The notes beneath the pieces are model-generated. The model made no database searches. It was not told the origin of the DNA and saw only the letters and a program-made list of their open reading frames with translations. A program made the position numbers and the translations under genes. DNA of 56,965 nt from Lachnospiraceae bacterium. GTDB lineage: Bacteria; Bacillota; Clostridia; Lachnospirales; Lachnospiraceae. The DNA lies in the NCBI GenBank assembly GCA_030825115.1, contig JAPJQL010000024.1, forward strand, positions 1-56,965. Reading direction: 5' to 3'. Of this stretch, positions 25,434 to 34,322 are shown one piece after another. Position 1 is the stretch's first letter. Every line of letters starts with the position of its first letter.

Positions 25434-26744
25434 ATGGGAGAATTATATAATCCGTATCCGAAGCTGCCGAAAAATATCCGGCAGATAGGAGAACGGGATC
25501 AGGTTGTCAAATTATATGTGGAGGATTATGTCAATACGTATCTGAAACGGCTTTACCCCACGGGAGGACAAGACCTTCGGGCCGGTCTTCTGCTGGGGGA
25601 GATGCGAAGCCAGGACGGGGTGCCGTACCTGTTTGCGGACGGGGCGATGGAGATGGAGGACGTGACACAGGACGGGGAAAAGGTTGTGTTCACGGAGGAG
25701 GCGTGGAAACATGCGTATCAGACGATGGAACAGATGTTTCCGAAGCGCAGCATCGTGGGCTGGTTTCTCTGCGGAGCGCCGGGATGTTCCTTAAGCCCTC
25801 TCAACTATTGGAAACAGCACGGACAGTATTTTTCCGGCAAGAATCAGCTGATGTATCTGAACAGCGGCCTGGAGGGGGAAGAGTCTGTATACATAAGTTC
25901 GGATGACGGGTTTTATAAGCTGCGGGGATACTGCATTTACTATGAACGGAACCAGATGATGCAGGATTATATGGTTTCCCGCAAGGATGCGAGGCGGGTG
26001 GAATCCGGCGCCCGCGATGTGGTGATCTCGGATTTCCGCCAGCGGATGGAGGAGAAGAAAACGGAGGTAAGGCGCAAGCGGTCAGCGGTCAGCGTGCTGG
26101 GGACGGCTTGCGGCATGCTGTCCATTCTGGTGCTGGCCGGGGGTGTTGTCACCTTCAATAATTACCAGAAGATGAAGGCGATGGAGAGCGTGATCGCGTC
26201 GGTTGTTCCGGAAGGGACGGGCGGAAAGTGGACGTCGGCCCTGTCAAAAGGGGAGAGATATACGATGGCGGAGATGGAACCTGAGTTTGAAGATGTGCCG
26301 GGAGAAGTATATCCGACGAAGGCGGAGATCGTGATCGAGACGGAAGCCGGGACAGCTGCGACGGGACAGGCTGCAGATGGTTTGGCGGGCGGTAACAGCG
26401 GTCAGCCGGGCGGAAACGGCGGGTTGCCGGGAGACGGTCAGCCAGGCGGAAGCGGCGGCGGATTGCCGGGCGGCAGCCAGCAGACGGAGAGCAGTGGCGG
26501 CGATTCGGACAGAAACGTCATTGCAGGCGGAAATCAGACTGCCGGCACAGATCAGCCGGTGGTTCCTGTACAGGTTCCTTCGGATGCCATCCGCTATACC
26601 GTACAGAACGGAGAGACCTTGTACGGTATCTGCATGGAGCGTTACCAGAGCTTGAAAAACCTTCCCGAAATCTGTCTCTGGAACCAGCTGAGTGACGAAA
26701 ATAAGATAACTGCGGGGCAGGAACTTCTGCTTCCTCCGTCCTGA
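25434..26744 (+). CDS. Membrane protein with degenerate MPN-like domain and C-terminal LysM
   Basis: The 436-residue product has three parts. Residues about 20-180 resemble an MPN/JAB fold: RAGLLLGEM, then SIVGWFLCGAPGCSLSPLN where active enzymes have GWYHSHPG followed by SxxD. The two His and the Asp are replaced by Leu, Gly and Asn, so a metalloprotease role is unlikely. A single membrane segment lies near 205-230, followed by a glycine/proline/glutamine-rich spacer with repeated LPGG and QPGG steps (about 310-370). A LysM domain (RYTVQNGETLYGICMERY) ends the protein, outside the membrane, and should hold peptidoglycan. The start is at 25434, after GGAGG. It sits between a spore gene and a DUF5711 gene, so an envelope or sporulation role is possible. 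Confidence 0.75.
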   Translation: MGELYNPYPKLPKNIRQIGERDQVVKLYVEDYVNTYLKRLYPTGGQDLRAGLLLGEMRSQDGVPYLFADGAMEMEDVTQDGEKVVFTEEAWKHAYQTMEQMFPKRSIVGWFLCGAPGCSLSPLNYWKQHGQYFSGKNQLMYLNSGLEGEESVYISSDDGFYKLRGYCIYYERNQMMQDYMVSRKDARRVESGARDVVISDFRQRMEEKKTEVRRKRSAVSVLGTACGMLSILVLAGGVVTFNNYQKMKAMESVIASVVPEGTGGKWTSALSKGERYTMAEMEPEFEDVPGEVYPTKAEIVIETEAGTAATGQAADGLAGGNSGQPGGNGGLPGDGQPGGSGGGLPGGSQQTESSGGDSDRNVIAGGNQTAGTDQPVVPVQVPSDAIRYTVQNGETLYGICMERYQSLKNLPEICLWNQLSDENKITAGQELLLPPS

Positions 26745-26750
26745 TTTGAA

Positions 26751-26779
26751 TTGCTTATCCGCTGGAAATGAGGTATACT
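26751..26779 (+). promoter_or_regulatory. Promoter of the DUF5711 gene
   Basis: TTGCTT (26751-26756) and TATACT (26774-26779), 17-base spacer. Confidence 0.7.
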
Positions 26780-26827
26780 TATTGCGGGACAGAGTAATGG
26801 AATACAGACATTTTCAGGAGATAAGGC

Positions 26828-28099
26828 ATGGCAGACATGAGTTCCATGAATCGGGAAAATAAGAAAAAACAGCTGCGCCGCCAGATCGTATCATCGGACA
26901 GCGGCAGCAGACCTCCCCAGAACTATTCGGAGGATGCCGAGGACGCGGCGCGGAAAGTATATAAAAAAGTCAGGATGCGCAGGCTTTTCCTGCTGCTTTT
27001 GCTGTTGCTCCTGCTGGGAGCAGGCACTTTTGGCTGGTTTTATTATCAGAAGAATTATGAGTTTGGCAGTTATGAGACGGCGTGGACGATAGATATGAAG
27101 GAAGGAAGCCTGGTAGGCTACGAGTCATTTGGAAATAATGTGCTTAAAGTTACCAGGGACGGGGCATCCTACATAGATAACAAGGGGAAAACCATCTGGA
27201 CGGAGAGTTATGAGATGAAGAACCCGATCGTATCTGTGAAGGGCAATTATGCAGCGATTGCGGACAGGCAGAGCAACAGCATTTATATCTGCAATACAGA
27301 CGGGACTCAGGGGAGTGTCACAACGGTGCTGCCTGTCAGCAGGGTAGCGGTGTCGGGGACAGGCGTTGTGGCCGCCGTGATGGAGGACTCCACGTCAAGC
27401 TATATCTATTTTTTCCGCAAGGACGGGACTGTTTTGGATGTTCAGGTCAAGACCAACATGGGCGGGAACGGTTATCCGCTCGACATCTCCCTGTCCGGTG
27501 ACGGAACCCAGCTGATGGCTTCCTATGTATTTATCCAGAACGGAGAATTGAGGAACCGGGTGGTGTTCTATGATTTTTCCGAGATTGGTAAAAATATTCC
27601 GAACCGGCTTGTCGGCGGGTTTGACGAACAGTTTCAGGGAACGATCGTGGGAGAGGTGCAGTATATGGGCGCTCCGTATTCCTGTGCATTTTCCGGCAGC
27701 GGGCTTACCTTTTTTTCTTCTAAAAATATTGCTTCCCCGGAGTTGGTAGTGCAGGTTCCGGTGGAGGAGGAGATCCAGAGTGTGTTCCATTCGGATGAGT
27801 ACGCCGGGGTGATCGTGAAGAACAATTCGGGAGAATATGGAAACCGCATGGAAATCTATAAAAAGAGCGGCGAACTTGTCATGAAAAAGGACTTCACCTA
27901 CGATTACACGGCTGTGGATATTGACGGTGACCTGGTTATTCTGTATAATGAAGATTCCTGCAAGATTTATAATATGTCGGGAGTTTTAAAGCTTTATGCG
28001 TCTTTTGATTTTACTGTTTCAAAGATACGAAAGGGGAGCTTCCCGAACACCCTGGTGGTCACAGGTCCGCAGGCGATGAAGGAAATAAAGCTCCGCTAG
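26828..28099 (+). CDS. DUF5711 family membrane protein with beta-propeller-like domain
   Basis: This 423-residue protein has a basic cytoplasmic start of about 50 residues, one membrane helix made almost only of Leu (about 53-70), and a large external domain. That domain is built of short repeats such as DGASYIDNKGKTIW, NYAAIADRQSNSIYI and GDLVILYNEDSCKIYN, the look of a WD40/PQQ-type propeller. The family is common in Lachnospiraceae and has no assigned function. The ribosome site CAGGAG precedes the ATG. It lies directly after the LysM/MPN-like gene, so the two may work together at the cell surface. Confidence 0.8.
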   Translation: MADMSSMNRENKKKQLRRQIVSSDSGSRPPQNYSEDAEDAARKVYKKVRMRRLFLLLLLLLLLGAGTFGWFYYQKNYEFGSYETAWTIDMKEGSLVGYESFGNNVLKVTRDGASYIDNKGKTIWTESYEMKNPIVSVKGNYAAIADRQSNSIYICNTDGTQGSVTTVLPVSRVAVSGTGVVAAVMEDSTSSYIYFFRKDGTVLDVQVKTNMGGNGYPLDISLSGDGTQLMASYVFIQNGELRNRVVFYDFSEIGKNIPNRLVGGFDEQFQGTIVGEVQYMGAPYSCAFSGSGLTFFSSKNIASPELVVQVPVEEEIQSVFHSDEYAGVIVKNNSGEYGNRMEIYKKSGELVMKKDFTYDYTAVDIDGDLVILYNEDSCKIYNMSGVLKLYASFDFTVSKIRKGSFPNTLVVTGPQAMKEIKLR

Positions 28100-28142
28100 T
28101 AACTAAATATAACAACAAACGAGAACACAGGAGGTCATACCA

Positions 28143-30125
28143 ATGAGTAACATTGACACGATGTCTGTAAATGCAATCCGCGTATTATCCGCTGATGCCA
28201 TCCAGAAGGCGAATTCCGGTCACCCGGGGCTGCCCCTTGGATGTGCTCCGGCAGCGTACGAGCTGTGGATGAACCATTTAAACCACAATCCGGCAGACCC
28301 GGAGTGGGCAAACCGCGACCGGTTTATCCTGTCCGGCGGACATGGCTCCATGCTTTTGTATTCCCTGCTTCACCTGTTTGGGTATGGGGACCTTTCCAGG
28401 GAGGATTTGATGCAGTTCCGCCAGCTCGGGGCAAAGACACCGGGACATCCGGAGTACGGCCACACGGTGGGCGTAGAGGCGACGACCGGACCGCTTGGCG
28501 CGGGGATGGGCATGGCAGTTGGTATGGCGATGGCAGAGGCGCATCTGGCGTCTGTGTTTAATAAAGAAAATTATCCGATCGTTGACCACTATACGTATGT
28601 ATTGGGCGGCGACGGGTGTATGATGGAGGGAATCTCTTCCGAAGCATTTTCTCTTGCCGGGACGTTAGGTCTCGGAAAGCTGATCGTGCTTTACGATTCC
28701 AACCAGATTTCCATTGAAGGAAGCACGGATATCGCATTTACCGAGGACGTGCAGAAACGGATGGAGGCATTTGGCTTCCAGACCCTGACGGTGGAGGACG
28801 GCAATGACCTTGCGGCGATCGGCGCAGCGATCGAAGAGGCAAAGGCAGATGACAAGAGACCGTCATTTATCACGATTAAGACCCAGATTGGCTACGGATG
28901 TCCTGCAAAGCAGGGCAAGGCGAGCGCACACGGTGAACCGCTGGGCGCTGATAACGTGGAGGCGATGAAGGATTTCCTCGGATGGCCGTCCAAGGAACCG
29001 TTCTATGTGCCGGACGAGGTTTATGAGAACTTTAAAAACGCGGCGGAGCAGAAGGCGGAGACTGAGGCGGCGTGGAATGTGCTGTTTGCCGCATACTGCC
29101 AGGAGTTCCCGGAGATGGAAGCGCTGTGGGAGAAGTTCCACAATGCGGATGCAGGGGAGGCCCTGCTAAGTGATGAGACCCTGTGGGAGACTGGCGATAA
29201 GGCAGACGCAACCCGCAATCTGTCCGGAAAGATGATCAACCGCTTAAAAGACCTGCTTCCAAACCTGGTTGGCGGTTCTGCCGACCTGGCTCCGTCCAAC
29301 AAGACGAACATGAAGGACGCAGGAGATTTTTCAAAAGAAAATCCGGCTGGAAGGAACCTTCATTTTGGTGTCCGTGAGCTTGCGATGGCTGCAATCGGAA
29401 ACGGTCTGATGCTTCACGGCGGACTTCGCGCGTATGTGGCGACATTTTTCGTGTTCAGCGACTATGTAAAACCGATGGCGCGTCTGTCTGCCCTGATGGG
29501 CGTTCCGCTGACCTATGTCTTTACCCATGACAGCATCGGCGTCGGCGAAGACGGACCGACCCATGAGCCGATCGAGCAGCTTGCAATGCTGCGTGCGCTG
29601 CCGAATTTCCATGTGTTCCGCCCCTGTGATGAGACGGAGACTGCGGCTGCGTGGCTCAGCGCGGTATCATCCAAGTCCACCCCTACGGCCCTGGTTCTGA
29701 CCAGACAGAACCTTGCACCGATGGCGGGCAGCAGCAAAGAGGCCTTAAAGGGCGCTTACGTGCTGGATGACTGTGAAGGTACCCCGGATATGATTCTGAT
29801 CGCATCCGGTTCTGAGGTGGAGCTGGCAGTGAAGGCGAAGGCTGTGCTGGCTGAGGAAGGCAGGAAGGTGCGTGTGGTATCCATGCCTTGTATGGACCTG
29901 TTTGAGGAGCAGTCTGCAGAGTACAAGGAAGCGGTGCTTCCAAAATCCGTCCGTGTCCGTGTGGCGATCGAGGCTCTCAGCGACTTTGGCTGGGGCAGAT
30001 ATGTGGGCCTGGACGGCGCTGCGGTGACGATGAACGGATTTGGAGCCAGCGGCCCGGCTGCACAATTGTTTGAACATTTTGGATTTACGGTGGACCATGT
30101 TGTGGAAGTGGCGCGTTCCCTGTAA
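28143..30125 (+). CDS. tkt: Transketolase
   Basis: The 660-residue enzyme moves two-carbon ketol units between pentose and hexose phosphates, using thiamine diphosphate and Mg. It shows ANSGHPGLPLGCAPAAYELW at the start, the cofactor motif GDGCMMEGISSEAF with LIVLYDSNQIS, and the pyrimidine-domain segment THDSIGVGEDGPTHEPIEQL. A typical AGGAGGTCATACC ribosome site precedes the start. Length is that of a full single-chain transketolase. It is followed 28 bases later by glucokinase, so both belong to a sugar-phosphate unit. Confidence 0.97.
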   Translation: MSNIDTMSVNAIRVLSADAIQKANSGHPGLPLGCAPAAYELWMNHLNHNPADPEWANRDRFILSGGHGSMLLYSLLHLFGYGDLSREDLMQFRQLGAKTPGHPEYGHTVGVEATTGPLGAGMGMAVGMAMAEAHLASVFNKENYPIVDHYTYVLGGDGCMMEGISSEAFSLAGTLGLGKLIVLYDSNQISIEGSTDIAFTEDVQKRMEAFGFQTLTVEDGNDLAAIGAAIEEAKADDKRPSFITIKTQIGYGCPAKQGKASAHGEPLGADNVEAMKDFLGWPSKEPFYVPDEVYENFKNAAEQKAETEAAWNVLFAAYCQEFPEMEALWEKFHNADAGEALLSDETLWETGDKADATRNLSGKMINRLKDLLPNLVGGSADLAPSNKTNMKDAGDFSKENPAGRNLHFGVRELAMAAIGNGLMLHGGLRAYVATFFVFSDYVKPMARLSALMGVPLTYVFTHDSIGVGEDGPTHEPIEQLAMLRALPNFHVFRPCDETETAAAWLSAVSSKSTPTALVLTRQNLAPMAGSSKEALKGAYVLDDCEGTPDMILIASGSEVELAVKAKAVLAEEGRKVRVVSMPCMDLFEEQSAEYKEAVLPKSVRVRVAIEALSDFGWGRYVGLDGAAVTMNGFGASGPAAQLFEHFGFTVDHVVEVARSL

Positions 30126-30152
30126 TATTTTATAGATACAAAGGAGCAGGAT

Positions 30153-31097
30153 ATGGAGAAGAAGTGTATAGGTGTTGATGTAGGCGGGACGACAGTTAAG
30201 CTGGGGTTGTTTGAGACGACAGGGACGGTCCTTCACAAATGGGAGGTTCCGACCAGAAAGGAAGAGGGCGGCAGATACATTCTGGAGGATGTGGCGGCCT
30301 CGATCAAGACGGTCCTTGCAGAACAGGGCATCGATATGGAAGATGTCGTAGGCGCAGGTCTTGGCGTTCCGGGACCGGTGCTGCCGGACGGCTATGTGGA
30401 GGTGTGCGTAAACCTGGGGTGGCGTGACAAGAACCCGCAGAGTGAGCTGAGCGCCCTGCTTGGCGGGCTTCCTGTAAAGAGCGGCAACGATGCCAATGTG
30501 GCGGCGCTCGGCGAGATGTGGCAGGGCGGCGGCAAGGGGTATACCGATATTGTGATGGTGACGCTGGGGACCGGCGTGGGCGGCGGCGTTATCATTGACG
30601 AGCAGATCATTGCGGGCAAGCATGGCCTGGGCGGAGAGATCGGCCATATGCATGTCCGGGATGAAGAGACCGAACACTGCAACTGCGGCGGCGTGGGCTG
30701 CCTGGAGCAGGTGGCGAGCGCGACCGGCATTGCCAGGGAGGCGAGACGGGTGATGGCGGCAGGCGATGCGCCGTCCTCCATGCGCAAGTACGGGGATGGA
30801 ATCTCTGCCAAGAATGTGCTGGATGAGGCAAAGGCAGGAGACGAGCTGGCGCTGAAGGTCATGGATACGGTCGGACATTATCTGGGCCTGGCACTGGCGC
30901 AGGTGTCCATGACGGTGGATCCTGATATCTTTGTGATCGGTGGCGGTGTCTCTAAGGCGGGACAGTTCCTGATCGATCAGATCTGGAAGCATTATGATAA
31001 GTTTACGCCGATTTCTGAGAATAAGGCGAAGCTTGGTCTGGCGAAGCTGGGCAATGACGCCGGGATTTATGGTGCGGCGCGGCTGGTGCTGGAATAA
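30153..31097 (+). CDS. glcK: ROK-family glucokinase
   Basis: This 314-residue kinase phosphorylates glucose with ATP. It has the phosphate-binding start GVDVGGTTVKLGLFE, the catalytic-Asp segment GNDANVAALGEMW, and the ROK zinc motif HCNCGGVGCLEQVAS. No DNA-binding domain is present, so it is an enzyme rather than a ROK repressor. The product is suited to glucose freed by the alpha-glucosidase and MalQ in this window. A terminator follows. Confidence 0.93.
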   Translation: MEKKCIGVDVGGTTVKLGLFETTGTVLHKWEVPTRKEEGGRYILEDVAASIKTVLAEQGIDMEDVVGAGLGVPGPVLPDGYVEVCVNLGWRDKNPQSELSALLGGLPVKSGNDANVAALGEMWQGGGKGYTDIVMVTLGTGVGGGVIIDEQIIAGKHGLGGEIGHMHVRDEETEHCNCGGVGCLEQVASATGIAREARRVMAAGDAPSSMRKYGDGISAKNVLDEAKAGDELALKVMDTVGHYLGLALAQVSMTVDPDIFVIGGGVSKAGQFLIDQIWKHYDKFTPISENKAKLGLAKLGNDAGIYGAARLVLE

Positions 31098-31116
31098 GCA
31101 ATACATGATAAAAAGA

Positions 31117-31163
31117 AAAATCCGCAGCGGCCGGGACTTGGGACCGGAGCTGTGGATTTTATT
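31117..31163 (+). terminator. Terminator of the tkt-glcK unit
   Basis: AAAAATCCGCAGC pairs with GCTGTGGATTTT, with inner pairing CCGG...CCGG, followed by ATTGTA. Confidence 0.8.
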
Positions 31164-31458
31164 GTATCTGTAAGTGATGCCGGCTTTCTACAGTTATTTA
31201 CAATTTGGAAGAATATGATATAATCAAATGAGGAGACCCCGGTGGACTCGCATCCAACCGGGGCAATTATGAAAAATCTATGTGCAATTTGACTGTATAA
31301 TCAAGTTACAACCTTGATTTTCTATACATTTAGTATAAAAAATATCTGTGAATAAAATATGAACACACTATGAACAGATTGTAAATCATGGAAAAAACGA
31401 ATAAGCAGAACCAACAAAAACAGGTCATCAATAGTAATTGTGCACAACGGGAGGTAAT
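31164..31458 (+). promoter_or_regulatory. Long leader region before the pyrophosphatase gene
   Basis: The 295-base gap holds a promoter (TTTACA 31197-31202, 16-base spacer, TATAAT 31219-31224). Next comes a stable hairpin with CCCCGG/CCGGGG arms and an inner TGGA/TCCA helix (31237-31263). A second stem AATCAAG/CTTGATT (31299-31305/31313-31319) follows, with a short T-rich tail. A small RNA of about 90 bases or a regulated leader could be made here. No gene of useful size is present, and the rest to 31440 is AT-rich without clear structure. Confidence 0.45.
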
Positions 31459-33132
31459 ATGTCAAAAGAGAGTAGAAAGACAATCGTAATTGGTCACAAG
31501 AACCCGGATACGGATTCTATCTGTTCCGCGATCTGCTATGCGAATCTGAAGTCCACGGTGACCGGAAGGGACTATGTCCCGGGAAGAGCCGGGCATATCA
31601 ATGAGGAGACGCAGTTTGTACTGAATTATTTTGGCGTGGACGGACCGGAGCTGGTGGAGAATGTGAAGACCCAGGTCACGGACATCGAGATTCGGGAGAC
31701 GAAGGGCGTGGCGAGAAATATTTCGCTGAAGAAGGCCTGGAATCTGATGCAGGACGCCAATGTCGTCACCCTGCCCGCAGTCAGCGGCGGGGATGTGCTG
31801 GAGGGCCTGATCACGGTAGGCGATATTACCAAGTCCTACATGAACGTCTATGATTCCAGCATCCTGTCGAAGGCGCGGACGCAGTACAGCAACATTATCG
31901 AAACCCTGGAGGGTTCTCTGATCATCGGAAGCGCGGAGGAGTATTTTGAGGAGGGAAAAGTACTGATCGCGGCGGCAAACCCGGATATGATGGAGTATTA
32001 TATCTCGCCACACGATCTGGTGATCCTTGGCAACCGCTATGAGTCCCAGCTTTGTGCGATTGAGATGGAGGCGGGCTGCATCATCGTCTGTGAAGGCGCG
32101 GCGGTGTCCATGACCATCCGCAAGCTGGCGCAGGAGCGGGGCTGCACGGTGATCACTACGCCGTACGATACGTATACGGCGGCGCGTCTGATTAACCAGA
32201 GCATGCCGATCAGCTATTTTATGAAAACGGAAAATCTGATCACATTTGAGGAAACCGACTTCATCGATGAGATAAAAGACGTGATGGCGAACAAACGCCA
32301 TCGTGATTTCCCGGTTCTTGACAAGGACGGAAAGTACAAAGGCATGATTTCCCGCCGGAACCTGTTGGGCGCGAAGGGAAAACAGATCATCCTTGTGGAC
32401 CACAATGAGAAAAACCAGGCGGTGGCGGGTATTGAAAATGCCGAGATCTTAGAGATCATCGACCATCACAAGCTGGGAACGGTCGAGACGATCGCTCCGG
32501 TATTTTTCCGCAATCAGCCGCTGGGGTGCACGGCAACGATCGTTTACCAGATGTACAATGAGGCAAATGTTAAGATTGATGCAAAGACGGCGGGGCTGCT
32601 CTGCAGCGCGATCATCTCGGATACGCTTTTGTTCCGCTCGCCGACCTGTACGGATATCGACCGTCTGGCAGCTCTTGCGCTGGCAAGCACAGCAGGGATC
32701 AACATCGATAAATACGCGGCGGATATGTTTGCGGCGGGAAGCAATTTAAAGGGCAAGAGCGATGAAGAGATCTTTTATCAGGATTTCAAACGGTTCAGCG
32801 CGGGCAAAGTCTCCTTTGGCGTGGCGCAGATCAGCTCTCTGAACGCAGACGAGCTGACAAGGCTGAAAGAGCGGATGCAGCCATATCTTAAGAAGGCGCA
32901 TGCAGAACACGGCGTCGATATGATGTTCTTTATGCTGACCAATATCCTCAAAGAGTCTACAGAGCTGCTGTGCGAGGGGACCGGAGCGGAAGCCCTGATC
33001 CTCAAGGCATTCCGGATGGATACGGAGGATGTGGATCACCCTGCCGACGGCGACTGTATCGTTGAGCTGCCGGGCGTGGTTTCCCGCAAAAAGCAGTTGA
33101 TTCCGGCCATCATGATCGCCTGTGAGGAATAG
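31459..33132 (+). CDS. ppaC: Manganese-dependent inorganic pyrophosphatase with CBS-DRTGG insert
   Basis: The 557-residue enzyme splits pyrophosphate to phosphate. The DHH-type catalytic part is divided: IGHKNPDTDSICSAICYA lies at the start, DHNEKNQA and EIIDHHKLG after the insert, and SRKKQLIPA at the C-terminus. Between them are a first CBS motif, a DRTGG domain (about residues 130-240) and a second CBS motif ending near residue 305. Enzymes with this insert are typical of Clostridia and are inhibited by AMP or ADP and activated by diadenosine polyphosphates or ATP. The start follows GGGAGGT. Confidence 0.95.
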   Translation: MSKESRKTIVIGHKNPDTDSICSAICYANLKSTVTGRDYVPGRAGHINEETQFVLNYFGVDGPELVENVKTQVTDIEIRETKGVARNISLKKAWNLMQDANVVTLPAVSGGDVLEGLITVGDITKSYMNVYDSSILSKARTQYSNIIETLEGSLIIGSAEEYFEEGKVLIAAANPDMMEYYISPHDLVILGNRYESQLCAIEMEAGCIIVCEGAAVSMTIRKLAQERGCTVITTPYDTYTAARLINQSMPISYFMKTENLITFEETDFIDEIKDVMANKRHRDFPVLDKDGKYKGMISRRNLLGAKGKQIILVDHNEKNQAVAGIENAEILEIIDHHKLGTVETIAPVFFRNQPLGCTATIVYQMYNEANVKIDAKTAGLLCSAIISDTLLFRSPTCTDIDRLAALALASTAGINIDKYAADMFAAGSNLKGKSDEEIFYQDFKRFSAGKVSFGVAQISSLNADELTRLKERMQPYLKKAHAEHGVDMMFFMLTNILKESTELLCEGTGAEALILKAFRMDTEDVDHPADGDCIVELPGVVSRKKQLIPAIMIACEE

Positions 33133-33144
33133 AGGAGACAGAAA

Positions 33145-33789
33145 ATGAGAAAGACACAGATCTGGAAGCCGGGCAACATGCTCTATCCGGTGCCTGCAGT
33201 CATGGTCAGCGTGGCGGACCGGGAGGGAAATACCAATATCATCACTGTAGCCTGGACCGGAACGGTATGTTCTGACCCGGCGATGTTATATATCTCGGTG
33301 CGGCCGGAGCGCCACTCTTATCATATGCTCCGGGAAACAGGGGAATTTGTGGTAAACCTGACGACGAAAAAGCTTACCCGGGCGGCGGATTACTGCGGCG
33401 TGCGTTCCGGCAGGGACGTGGACAAGTGGAAAGAGATGAACCTGACGCCGGGGAAGGCGCAGAAGGTATGTGCGCCAATCATCGAAGAAAGTCCGGTAAA
33501 CCTGGAGTGCAGGGTGACGGAGGTGAAAGAACTGGGTACCCACCACATGTTTCTTGCGGAGGTTGTCGCCGTGGATGTGGATGAAGCGTATCTGAATGAT
33601 AAGGGCAAGTTTGAGCTAAACAGTACGGAGCTGGTCGCCTATTCCCATGGGGAGTATCTGGAGACGGGAAAATGCCTCGGGACATTTGGTTATTCGGTAA
33701 AGAAGCCGGTAAAAAAGGCCGGGGCAAAGACAGGAAGCCGGCGGAAGCGGCCTGTATCAGAAAACATACATCGGGGGAGAACAGAATGA
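33145..33789 (+). CDS. Flavin reductase-like FMN-binding protein
   Basis: This 214-residue protein has the split-barrel flavin reductase fold: YPVPAVMVSVADREGNTNI, then TVAWTGTVCSDPAMLYISVRP, and TGEFVVNLTT. Members bind FMN and act as NAD(P)H:flavin reductases or electron carriers; the true partner cannot be read here. After residue 185 there is a lysine/arginine-rich tail (KKPVKKAGAKTGSRRKR) that is not part of the usual domain. The stop overlaps the start of the shikimate kinase gene (ATGA), which indicates coupling. Confidence 0.88.
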   Translation: MRKTQIWKPGNMLYPVPAVMVSVADREGNTNIITVAWTGTVCSDPAMLYISVRPERHSYHMLRETGEFVVNLTTKKLTRAADYCGVRSGRDVDKWKEMNLTPGKAQKVCAPIIEESPVNLECRVTEVKELGTHHMFLAEVVAVDVDEAYLNDKGKFELNSTELVAYSHGEYLETGKCLGTFGYSVKKPVKKAGAKTGSRRKRPVSENIHRGRTE

Positions 33790-34301
33790 AGTCAAATATT
33801 ACATTAATCGGAATGCCGGCCTCAGGAAAGAGCACGGTGGGGGTGCTGCTGGCAAAGCGACTCGGCTATTCGTTTGTGGACGTCGATCTTGTGATCCAGG
33901 AGCAGGAGGGGCGGCTTTTAAAGGAGATCATCGAGCAGGAAGGCATGGATGGATTTCTCGAGGTGGAAGACCGGGTGAACCGGGAGCTGGATGTGAAGCG
34001 GTCTGTCATAGCGCCGGGCGGCAGCGTGATCTATGGCGGGGAAGCCATGAAGCATCTGAAAGAAATCAGTGTTGTCATATATCTGAAACTCAGCTATGAA
34101 GCAGTTGAGGAGCGTCTGGGCGATTTGAAGGACCGCGGAGTGGCGGTGAAAGACGGGATGACGCTGCGGGATCTGTATGAGGAGCGGGTGCCGTTCTATG
34201 AAAGGTATGCGGATATTACCGTGGATGAGACGGGGAAGACGCCGGGGCAGACGGTGGATGAGCTTAGGGCGTTGATGGAAGCGAGACTGCAAAAGGTCTG
34301 A
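33786..34301 (+). CDS. aroK: Shikimate kinase
   Basis: This 171-residue P-loop kinase phosphorylates shikimate on the way to chorismate. It has Walker A GMPASGKSTVG, the shikimate-binding FVDVDLVI, and GGSVIYGG where the family has GGG. The lid and adenine-binding parts follow, with EERVPFYERYADI. It overlaps the flavin reductase gene by four bases and is 21 bases before the phosphoglycerate mutase gene. No other shikimate-pathway gene is near, so pathway membership is from the family alone. Confidence 0.88.
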   Translation: MKSNITLIGMPASGKSTVGVLLAKRLGYSFVDVDLVIQEQEGRLLKEIIEQEGMDGFLEVEDRVNRELDVKRSVIAPGGSVIYGGEAMKHLKEISVVIYLKLSYEAVEERLGDLKDRGVAVKDGMTLRDLYEERVPFYERYADITVDETGKTPGQTVDELRALMEARLQKV

Positions 34302-34322
34302 TTGCAGAAAGGATAGAAAAAG

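Noticed and set aside
29745..31106. Minus-strand open frame of 453 codons opposite tkt and glcK
   Set aside because: Spans two recognised genes and has no ribosome site or domain; composition is that of a shadow frame.
31228..31272. 14-codon open frame rich in Arg, resembling a leader peptide
   Set aside because: Its ATG lies before the expected transcription start of the promoter at 31197-31224 and lacks a ribosome site.
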